This document shows positions 55,536 through 64,000 of a stretch of 64,000 nt of DNA, piece by piece. Position numbers and translations under genes: made by a program. Position 1 is the stretch's first letter, and the number at the start of each line of letters is the position of its first letter. The notes below the pieces were generated by a model that made no database searches, had not been told where the DNA came from, and saw only the letters and a program-made list of their open reading frames with translations. The stretch comes from Costus lasius. Taxonomy: Eukaryota > Streptophyta > Magnoliopsida > Zingiberales > Costaceae. The stretch lies in the NCBI GenBank assembly GCA_027563935.2, contig CM050453.2:83240665-83304664 (forward strand), given 5' to 3'.

Positions 55536-57350
55536 GGTGTTCGTTGCTGCAGGTATCTACAACAATGCAAGAACAGCAAGGTCAGTATCAATGTTAAGAA
55601 TCAATCAGGACTTAAGAAAGATTCTTTTTCTCACTATTTTATCTGACTAAAAAATCCATTAAACAGTCCGAAAGAGTAAACACTCTTTTAGTGAGATGGG
55701 ATCCAGATTTCATACTTGGTCTCCGCGTCCCGCTCAGGCGAGATAAGATGCACAGAGAGTACAAGCACTAATCTCTGGTAGGCTGTCCCAGCCAATCGCC
55801 AACCCGTGCGATTCCCCTTCATCTGGGCAATCCAGCAGACTGTGCCAACTGAGTTGGTACAACACAATCTCTGACCCCACAGATGGCTGCCCCCATGTGC
55901 TACCATATGCGCCACATATGTAGCCTACATGGTCAAGCTGACCCGACCTACTCCCTGGACCACCACGTGCTATGCTGAGCAACGAGAAGGGATAAATCCC
56001 TACTCTGTAACACGCAGGTGTAATCCCGCACCGTCTGAAGATAGATGGACGTGCCCACTGAGTGGGTACAACACGGCTCCAACGATAATCAGAACAGTGA
56101 GGTTTCGCGTCAGAAGGCATACGAGCTTGATATTTTAGCGTTGGATTTTAACGGTCTTTTATCTTCCTCACTATCATGCAATTCCTATGGTGATAGCAGA
56201 AGATAAATTAAAACATGCTGTTCTACTTATATAAGCAATAAAAGAAAGCATGGATCTTATGTGGTAAAAGCCCATAGCCTAAGTAAGACCTTAATTAACT
56301 TAAGTCTTCACTTGCTTTTTCCTTCATGGGGCTTTTGCTGCTCATCTGGCCCAAACCAGGGCCCAAGCGCCATCTGCAGCTCAGGTGCGCCCACCAGGTA
56401 AATGCGCCTGGTCCCAGAGTCGAACCCTGGACCTCCCACCTGGTCTAGCCACTGCTGCATGCGCCTCTGCCAAGTGTGCTCTGTGCTCTTGTCTAATTAA
56501 ATTACAAATTTAACTATCTAGACAAGATTGACACGCAGGTCAATTACATTTTATAAATTAAAAGCAATGTGATTCGCAGATCACAATCTAAAATTAATTT
56601 ACAAAATAAATACAGGCACGCAGGCCCCAGCACAGCACAGAATTAACATGGGCAGCCCACATAAGAATAAATAGACAAACATATGGCATCAATCATCATG
56701 TGATCCAGTCATTAAAATAAAATTTTCGAAAAACCCCATGGGCATCAATTTTATTTTGCTTATATGCCCTACAACCTTACAACGGTCCATTACTAGGGAT
56801 CCACTCATCCAACCTAGTCAGATCCACTGCCCTTACATGCACCAAGTCCTAACTGACTTGAGTCGACCATAAGGTCAACCATGCATGCGCCAGGGCTGAA
56901 CAACCACAATGAGGTCTGGCAAGCGGGTGTGAGCCCGGGCCTAACTCATGTGCGTTCATAGGTTGTCTCAATCAGACATCGCTACACGCCTGTCTGCAGC
57001 CGACCTGTAGCCACCACGTGCTTGCGCACAGGTGCTACCTGGTCAACCCATCAAGGCTGTCAGATGGTCTGATTAGACTTTTGGATCTAACCTAGGGGGT
57101 GACTTCAACCCTAATAACCCGTCTAAGGGTTTAATGCAAGGCCTTAGATCTAGTGAGTCGCGCATGTTATAATAGTTTTGATAAAACAACAACAATTAAA
57201 ATGCGCCAACATACATGTGCCAAGACAAACATATGAGTTTCGATTATGACAACTTAACATGTATTTGCGCATGTAATCAAGATCTAAGCGTTACTCACAA
57301 ACAAGGATCACAAAAGGGCTTAAGCAATCATAAAACATGCGTTAACCATG
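55536..57350 (-). other. Leader of the minus-strand Copia element
   Basis: It has no sustained coding frame over 1.8 kb. Block-like segments are separated by short conserved phrases about equal to GAGTTGGTAC and GAGTGGGTAC (55855, 56065). Possible structured RNA; short ORFs at 55688-56138 look incidental. Confidence 0.6.
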
Positions 57351-57362
57351 CCTCTGATACCA
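57351..57362 (-). other. Primer binding site, initiator tRNA-Met
   Basis: The minus strand reads TGGTATCAGAGG, two bases from the LTR end, complementary to initiator tRNA-Met. Confidence 0.93.
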
Positions 57363-57364
57363 TT

Positions 57365-59045
57365 TGAAAGTTCCCACAGGGGGCGAAACCCTAAATTATA
57401 GGCGCATATGAAGTATGAAAGCAGCGGAAAGGGGGTTTCTAGATCTTGCATGGTATTATGATTAACAAAACCGATTGTATAGTAGTGATAGAACCATACC
57501 ATAGCCATTTCTAGATGGCGTCTTGGAAGCTAGAGAACAAGAGAGGTCTCCTCCAAATTGTCGCACACAAGATGAGGTATAGCTTCTTCTTGTCGTCCCT
57601 TGTGCTAGCAAGGATCGTCCAAGTATCCTTCTCGTATGGAAGGGATGAGATCTTCTTGGCTTGGCGAAAAACTTCCTTCTCCTTTCGTCAACACCACATG
57701 CACTCTCGAATGAGCAAGCGACGAGAGGAAGGAGCGACAATAGGCGTGAGAGAGGAGTAACGTGAGGCGATGTCACGTTTAGGAGTCATGGTTTCTAAAA
57801 ATAGAAACACTCCCACGTTCATGCACTCATGCGACCATGGGTTTACCCCAAGCGCAAACTTCTCTTCACCCTTGAACCATGCGCTCATTCATGAGCCGGT
57901 TCACTTTGGTTCGGTTCAATAACCAAATAAGCCAAGCATTCAGTCCAGACCATAATAAACACTTAGGTTCTTGATCTGACCGTCAATCTCTTGATGCTCC
58001 TGATCTGACCAATCTAGCATCCAATCTCTCGATCGAAGCTTACCGATCTGAAGCCCTAATCAATCAAACATGATCAGACCAGATCTCACTCACAATCAGA
58101 GATTAAATCCCTTTAAACTGAACTCAAACAATTCAGTCCACACGATCTGACTTAAGTAAGCCATATCATCAAATTGTGCGACCCTGAGGGTTTCCTTTAA
58201 ATGTCGGTAACGATAACTCACGTCATCACGATCAGTGAGGGGTATCTAGCAACACATCACTGTCTCCCAATATAAAGGAAAGAGTCTTCCAAGACTACAC
58301 CCAAAAACAACACAAGTGTGAATCAACTCACAAAGCATACATGTTTCCTTTGCCACTGGATGTTCTTATTGGACAAGCGTGTCAAGCTTGTAACTCCAAT
58401 ATGATGAGCATGATTAGATCAGATGATCATAGTCACCTGGGTATGGCCATACACTTTCTCAATCATCTCATCCAGGGGGCCCCTTTAGAACATCACACTC
58501 CTTAAACAAGGAGACGGCAATCCTATGTCTATCACTAGTGCCCTAACATGACTCAAGCTCACCATCCAAGATAGTCTATAATCATTATGTTTCAAATGAT
58601 ATTGAACTACCTCAAAACAATGACAATCATCATTTAGAAAACACAAGTGATCTCAAGTCAGAGGAAATGTGCCACTTGTTACAATTAAGGATTATTCACA
58701 TTGTGACAAACAATTGAATATCCTAGTAGGGTCTGTCCAGTACATCCAATGTACCCATGAGTCTACATCTTATTCCATGCTCGAAGCATCCTATAAGATT
58801 AGAACACATATTAGTCTTAACCATATCAAGGCTGTCTCATGTTCACCAAGATATATCGACTAAGGACTTTATTGCCTGTCAGCCTAGCTGAACAGCTTTG
58901 AGACATTATTCAGAAGTACACTTATTACAGCAGACAAGGTAACAACCTGAATAACAACCATGCCTATATAAACATAAGAGTTTATTACATGATACTGTTA
59001 CAATCCCAAGGCCTCAAACATTAGCCTTAAGGGCATACCCCAACA
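57365..59045 (-). repeat. 5' LTR of the minus-strand Copia element
   Basis: Same length as 49953-51633 and almost identical; right-hand target duplication CACTC follows at 59046-59050. Confidence 0.95.
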
Positions 59046-59050
59046 CACTC

Positions 59051-59362
59051 TTGTTTAGTTAATGTAGTAATGTGATGCATAGCATGATATGCTCATGTAT
59101 ATATATATTGTGTATAGAAGATGTTTGAGCAATTTTGGATATAATATCAAATTATGGTTATGACCTAGTTGTGTAAATGAAATTTGATGTTTAATATATC
59201 TTTGTGGTTGATTGATGATTAATGATTTGGTTACATGAATTGGCATTTACCTAGGACTATATTAACAAAATTGTTCTCAAATTTTGTTCGATTTGATTTT
59301 GAATCTTGAGAATTTCGTGTTAAACATAAAAGATAATAAATATTATTCCTAGGGGTGTGACA
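59051..59362 (+). repeat. Chromovirus 5' LTR, piece 3
   Basis: It continues piece 2 and ends GGGGTGTGACA, the reverse partner of the TGTGA start. The primer site follows after 7 bases. Confidence 0.85.
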
Positions 59363-59369
59363 AGCGCGG

Positions 59370-59381
59370 TGGTATCAGAGC
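59370..59381 (+). other. Primer binding site, initiator tRNA-Met
   Basis: TGGTATCAGAGC, the usual plant initiator-Met site, just inside the chromovirus LTR. Confidence 0.93.
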
Positions 59382-59477
59382 ATGATTTGAGAATGTGTTA
59401 GGTTTATGTTTAGGAATTGATTTATTATATGGTTGATGATTAATAGGAGTTTATTTTGGATGACTTAGGGATATAAT

Positions 59478-60203
59478 ATGACAAGGTCCTCTCAATCTTC
59501 AGAGGATTCACAAAGACAAATGAGTGGTGTTTTGAAAGCTTTAGATACTATGACAAGTTTAATGCAACAACAAATGTCTTGGGGAGAAAAGTCTTTTGAT
59601 ATTGGAACAAGTAGTCAAGCCAATTCAGAGAATGTGGGATTTGAGAAGTTTAAGAAAATGAATCCTCCTTCTTTTATTGGTGATCCAAATCCTATGATAG
59701 CTTAAAAGTGGATGATGCAGATCGAAAAGAAATTTGGTGTGTTCCATTGTTCAGATATACAAAAAGTTTCTTATGCCTCTTTTATGTTGGATGGAGAAGC
59801 TAAGCACTGGTGGAAAATGATTAAGAGAGTAGCAAAAGCAAAGCAAGAAACAATAACTTGGGAAGTCTTTCAAAACAAATTCCATGAAAAGAATTTTCCA
59901 GAATGTGTAAGAGATCAAAAAGAGATGAAATTTATAAACTTGATACAAGGAAAACTTTCAGTTGCACAGTATGATGCAAAATTTTCTGAATTGTCTAAAT
60001 TTGCTCCACCTCTAGATGAAAATGAAGTTAGAAGGGCAAAGAGGTTTGAAAGGGCGTTAAGACCAAGTATTCGAGATAAAATTTCAGTCTTAAAGCTGAG
60101 AACATATAATGAAGTTGTTGATCGAGCAGCCATAGTTGAGATGGATGTGGAGGAGATGCAAGAGCTAAGAAACAAGAGAGATAAGTTCAGATCTAATTTC
60201 TAA
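59478..60203 (+). pseudogene. Chromovirus gag
   Basis: The frame opens MTRSSQSSEDSQRQMSGVLK and continues FEKFKKMNPPSFIGDPNPMI. A TAA at 59703 replaces a codon before KWMMQIEKKFGVFHC, after which the same frame runs on through ASFMLDGEAKHWWKMIKRVA, FQNKFHEKNFPECVRDQKEM and LSVAQYDAKFSELSKFAPPL to a stop at 60201. These are the retrotransposon gag blocks of plant chromoviruses. One nonsense change and a later frame change separate it from the zinc knuckles. Confidence 0.9.
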
Positions 60204-60246
60204 ATGCAAAAGAGAGTTTGGGGATGGAGAAAATAAATGAGCAAAG

Positions 60247-60906
60247 TTGCAAAGAACTAACATGAAGAGACAAGTAGTAGACAAATATCCAACATGTAGT
60301 AATTGTGGAGGAAAACATGATACCAAGCAGTGTTATAGGACAACAGGCGCCTGTTTTGCTTGTGGAAAATTTGGACATCAAGTGAGAGATTGCCCCAATA
60401 ATAAAAGGAAAGCACCAATGCCTCAAAAGCCTATAAGTCATACACAGGTCCATGCTATCACAACAAAACCAGATGATAAAGCTTCTAAAGCAGTTGTAGA
60501 AGGTATTGTTTATGTTTCTAAAAGAACTGCAAAAGTCTTATTTGACCTTGGTTCCAATCTATCCTTTGTTTCTCATCATTTTGCTAAACATTTCAACAAG
60601 CAACCTGAGTCATTGCCATCTATGCATGTGACAACACCAATTGGAGATTTTATGACCGCCTCTCTTGTGTATTCTTATTGTTCGATCTCAATTGGGGAAT
60701 ATGAGCTTCATGCAAATTTGATTCTTTTAGATATGCAAGACTATGATATCCTACTTGGTATAGATTGGCTTTCCTCTTATCATGCAACGGTAGATTGCTA
60801 TAGAAAAGAGGTGACTTTTAATTTGCCAGATCAACCATTATTTCATTTTATGGGAATAGTACAAGAATCACATCCCCATCTCATATCTTTTATGCATGCT
60901 CATTAA
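60247..60906 (+). pseudogene. Chromovirus zinc knuckles and protease
   Basis: Residues 17-29 give CSNCGGKHDTKQC and residues 36-49 CFACGKFGHQVRDC, two knuckles as usual in this clade. The protease starts near residue 98 with FDLGSNLSFVSHHFAKHF; the normal start is DSGA or DTGA, so DLGS carries a change at the second position. It continues to LLDMQDYDILLGIDWLSSYH and [11 protein letters not shown]. It follows gag in a different frame, and a stop at 60904 separates it from RT. Confidence 0.88.
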
Positions 60907-60965
60907 TTACTTCAACAAGGTTATGTATTTACTTAGCTTATATCAAGGATTGTCAACCTAAAGAA

Positions 60966-61810
60966 ATGAATATAAATGAAATACCAGTGGTACAAGAGTT
61001 TCCTAATGTTTTTCCGAATGATTTACTTGGGTTGCCACTTGATAGAGAAATAGATTTTGGTATTGATCTCATACCTAGTATAATACACATATCTAAAGCA
61101 CCTTATAGAATGACACCATCAGAATTGGTAGAGCTAAAGAATCAACTACAAGAATTATTGGATAAAGGCTTCATCCGGCCTAGTGTTTCACCTTGGGGAG
61201 CACTAGTATTATTTGTAAAGAAGAAAGATAGAACATTGAGACTTTGTATTGATTATAAGTAGTTGAATCAGGTGACAGTTAAGAATAAGTATCCACTTCC
61301 CAGAATAGATGATTTATTTGATCAATTGTAGGGGCACAAGTCTTTTCTAAAATTGATTTGAGGTCGGGCTACTACCAATTAAAGATTAAGAGGGATGACA
61401 TTCCTAAGACTACTTTCAGAACTCGGTATGACCATTATGAGTTTTTAGTGATACCATTTGGTTTGACAAATGCTCCAACAGTATTTATGGCTTTAATGAA
61501 CAGAGTTTTTCAACCTTTATTAGAGACATGTGTTATTGTTTTTATTGATGATATACTCATTTATTCAAGGAGTAATAATGAACATGAAGAACATTTGAGG
61601 AAGGTGATGGGAATACTAAGAGAAGAGAAGTTGTATGCTAAATTTAGCAAATGTGAATTTTGGCTAAATCAAATTGATTTCTTAGGACATGTAGTTTCAA
61701 AAGATGACATTTCTATGGATACTAAGAAAGTGGAAGCTATTGTGCAATGGAAGCAACCAACAAATATGGCAGAGATTAAAAAGTTTCTTAGTTTCAAGTC
61801 CTCTTACTAG
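60966..61810 (+). pseudogene. Chromovirus reverse transcriptase
   Basis: [40 protein letters not shown] and RLCIDYK open the domain. A stop at 61260 and a frame change near 61345 follow. The second part has [47 protein letters not shown] (catalytic pair intact) and [24 protein letters not shown] at 61808 truncates the connection domain. Confidence 0.92.
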
Positions 61811-62273
61811 ATTGACTAGGAAAGAAGTCAAGTTTGAATAGAATGAAGAATGTGGAAATGGTTTCCAATAATTGAAGAAAAGGTTAACTAGTGCTCCAAT
61901 TCTCACAATTCCATGTGGTAATGATGGTTTTTTAGTTTATACCGATGCCTCCAATAAAGGTCTTGGTTGTGTTCTCATGCAAAATGGACAAGTAATTGCA
62001 TATGCTTCAAGATAATTGAAAACTTATGAATAAAATTATCCTACTGATGATTTAGAATTGGCAGCAATCATCTTTGCATTAAAGATATGGAGGCATTATT
62101 TATATAGACAAACATTTAAAATATATACTGATCACAAAAGTTTGAAATATATATTTACTCAAAAGGAATTGAATATAAGGCAAAGGAGATGGATAGAATT
62201 GCTAAAGGATTATGATTGTACCATTCATTATCAAGCAGGTAAAGCAAATGTTGTGGCTGATGGACTTAGTTGA
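61811..62273 (+). pseudogene. Chromovirus RNase H
   Basis: In several frames: TDASNKGLGCVLMQNGQVIA near 61940, then [40 protein letters not shown] and [20 protein letters not shown] at 62058-62273. This is the normal RNase H order with an internal stop at 62012 (SR replaced) and another at 62271. Confidence 0.88.
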
Positions 62274-62288
62274 AAATCAAGTGGTAAA

Positions 62289-63689
62289 TTGGAAAATTTG
62301 ATGGTAAAGCAATGGAACTTATTAGAAGAGTTTTGCAATCTTATCATTGATGTAAAAATTCAAAATCCCAAGATGTTGCTTGCATCATGGAAAGTTCAAT
62401 CTGATTTTCATCAACAAATACTAGAGAAGCAATTAGAAGATCCAATGTTATCATCCATTAGAAGCAAAGTTGGTGAAGGTCAAATGCTTGATTTCCAAAT
62501 TACTCAAGATGGGATTTTGAAATTTCAAAGTACACTATGTATTCCAAATGATCCAACTATGAAGAATAAGATATTGGAAGAAGCACACAAATCTAAATAT
62601 TCCTTATACCCAGGTGGTACCAAAATGTATAGGGACTTGAAATGTAATTACTGGTGGAATGACATGAAGAAAGATATTGCAAATTTAACTTGCCAACTCA
62701 TAAAAGTAGAACATCAAAAGCCAGGATGACCATTGCAACCATTAGAGTTACCAGAATGGAAATGGGAAAGTGTTACTATGGATTTTGTTTCAGGCTTCCC
62801 AAGAACATCAAAGAAGCATGATGCTATTTGGGTAATTGTTGATAGGTTAACTAAGTCAGCATACTTCTTGCTAATTAATATGACATATTCCCTTGATAAG
62901 CTTGTGAAATTGTACATTGATGAGATTGTAAGACTTCATGGAGTTCCAAACGAACTTATATCAGATAGAGATCCTAGATTTCTTTCTAGATTATGGAAAA
63001 GACTACAAGAGGCATTGGGCACTAAACTGAAATTTAGCACCGCTTATCATTCTCAAACTAATGGACAATCTGAAAAAATAATTCAAACACTTGAGGACCT
63101 TTTTAGAGCATATATCATGGATTGGAAGGGTGAATGGGATGGTGACTTGTCCCTCATTGAGTTCACTTATAACAATAGTTTTCACTCAAGCACACAAATG
63201 GCACCTTATGAAGCTTTACATGGGAGAAAATGTAGGACACCACTTTGTTGGGAAGAAGTTAGTGATAGAAAGATATTGACCCCAGATGAAGTGCAAGAAA
63301 CTACAGAAAAGATTCAACTGATAAGAAACAAATTGAAAACTGCTCAAAGTTGCCAAAAAAGTTATGCTGATAATAGAAGAAGGGACATTCAATTCCAAGT
63401 TGGAGACCGTGTATTTCTAAAGATATCTCCTTATAAAGGAGTAATAAGATTTAGTACGAAGGGAAAGTTAAGCCCAAGATTTATTGGTCCTTTCAAGATA
63501 CTTGAAAGAATTGGATTTGTTGCTTATAGGGTTGCACTTCCACCAGCTTTAACCAATGTTCATGATATTTTCCATGTATCTTTATTGAGGAAGTATAATC
63601 CATATCCCTCCCACATTATTGAGAACGAACCCTTGGAAATTGATAAAGATTTGTCTTATGCTGAACAACCCAAAATAAATTGTGGATAA
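62289..63689 (+). pseudogene. Chromovirus integrase
   Basis: Zinc-binding part: EEAHKSKYSLYPGGTKMYRD and then IANLTCQLIKVEHQKPG, in which the first Cys of the CxxC pair appears replaced. A TGA at 62727 breaks the frame. Core: TMDFVSGFPRTSKKHDAIWV, PNELISDRDPRFLSRLWKRL and NGQSEKIIQTLEDLFRAYI supply D, D and E. The C-terminal part has FQVGDRVFLKISPYKGVIRF and LTNVHDIFHVSLLRKYNPYP, the GPY/F-type module. A frame change near 63683 follows. Confidence 0.92.
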
Positions 63690-63854
63690 AAAGGATAAGA
63701 TTTTGAGAAATCGTGTTATTCCCTTGGTGAAGGTCATTTGGCAACATCATTCAATAGAAGAGGCAACATGGGAGTTGGAGGAAGAAATGAGAAAGGAGTA
63801 TCCATATCTTTTCCATGAATCAGGTATGAAATTTAGAGGACTAAATTTCTTTTG
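63690..63854 (+). pseudogene. Chromodomain-like end of chromovirus pol
   Basis: In the shifted frame the sequence reads KKDKILRNRVIPLVKVIWQH, then HSIEEATWELEEEMRKEYPY and LFHESGMKFRGLNFF before the stop. The VIPLVKVxWxxHxxEEATWE block is the chromodomain that follows integrase in Tekay/Del-type chromoviruses and is thought to guide insertion to marked chromatin. Confidence 0.82.
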
Positions 63855-63863
63855 AGGGAAGAA

Positions 63864-64000
63864 TGCAATATCCATGATTTATCCTTTAACATCATTATGA
63901 AGAGTATTAAGTAATTATAGATAAATACCCATATTAACTCAATAGGAATAATGCATAAAGAAAAAGACTAAAGTGTAAATTCAATCATTTAGGATGCATA
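63864..64000 (+). repeat. Chromovirus 3' LTR, first 137 bases
   Basis: It starts TGCAATATCCATG and parallels 26805-26941 with only a few mismatches. The purine-rich TTTGAGGGAAGAA lies just before it. The rest is outside the window. Confidence 0.92.

Larger units (their letters stand above)
49953..59045 (-). mobile_element. Complete young Ty1/copia retrotransposon
   Basis: Two 1681-bp LTRs (49953-51633 and 57365-59045) differ at about three positions by eye (near 50556, 50638 and 51077). Perfect 5-bp target duplication CACTC, initiator-Met primer site, 1.8-kb leader, one uninterrupted 1293-codon gag-pol and polypurine tract are all present. Everything needed for autonomous movement appears to be in place; the protease motif is the one point of doubt. 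Confidence 0.95.
26805..64000 (+). mobile_element. Chromovirus (Tekay/Del-like Ty3/gypsy), 5' LTR split by two insertions, 3' end outside window
   Basis: 5' LTR pieces lie at 26805-27021, 48047-49952 and 59051-59362, about 2430 bp in total. Next come an initiator-Met primer site, gag, zinc knuckles, protease, RT, RNase H, integrase and a chromodomain-like tail. The 3' LTR starts at 63864 and repeats the first 137 bases of the 5' LTR before the window ends. The coding region has at least six frame or stop defects. It is probably the oldest LTR element here apart from the Copia remnants at the left end. Confidence 0.9.

Overview
This window looks like intergenic, repeat-packed nuclear DNA of a flowering plant. 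I see no ordinary host gene, rRNA, tRNA gene or bacterial feature. The evidence is the elements themselves: Ty1/copia elements with initiator-Met primer sites, Athila-type Ty3/gypsy elements with tRNA-Asp primer sites, a Tekay/Del-like chromovirus, a hAT transposase gene, a hAT MITE and Tourist/Harbinger-like elements. I cannot name the species.

Layout. 1-4198: scrambled Copia remains, namely an LTR 3' part, an inverted LTR 5' part, an RNase H remnant and a 3' LTR. 4199-5505: unassigned sequence with a promoter-like end. 5506-14806: a Copia element with two almost identical 2226-bp LTRs, a decayed coding region, and a stray 83-bp copy of its own internal 3' end in front. 14807-26804: a broken hAT transposase gene, split by a MITE (14921-15424) and by a minus-strand Athila-like element (16385-25750) that has only gag-pro and carries a Harbinger-like element in one LTR. 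26805 to the window end: a plus-strand chromovirus. Its 5' LTR is cut into three pieces by two insertions, and its gag-pol lies at 59478-63854.

The first insertion (27022-48043) is a Harbinger-like element. It contains a minus-strand Athila-like element (27143-46681) with gag-pol and a third, env-position ORF. One LTR of that element contains a fourth-level insertion (27644-34140), a small LTR element with a single 444-codon ORF. The second insertion (49953-59045) is a minus-strand Copia element with a 1293-codon uninterrupted polyprotein and LTRs differing at about three positions. Target-site duplications fix most junctions.

By eye, LTR divergence runs: minus Copia about 0.2%, plus Copia about 0.9%, small one-ORF element about 1.2%, both Athila-like elements about 3%. 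This order agrees with the nesting where the two can be compared.

Most interesting signals: (1) arrays of dyad-symmetric ACGGTACCGT and ACGGCAGTGCCGT sites in the LTRs of both Athila-like elements, plus one array between pol and the third ORF; (2) the small LTR element whose only protein is a retropepsin-like domain with an abnormal active site and a proline-rich tail; (3) a gag-pro-only Athila derivative that lost the protease active site and gained a basic tail; (4) a conserved hairpin with a GCTAGC-type loop in three diverged Copia LTRs.
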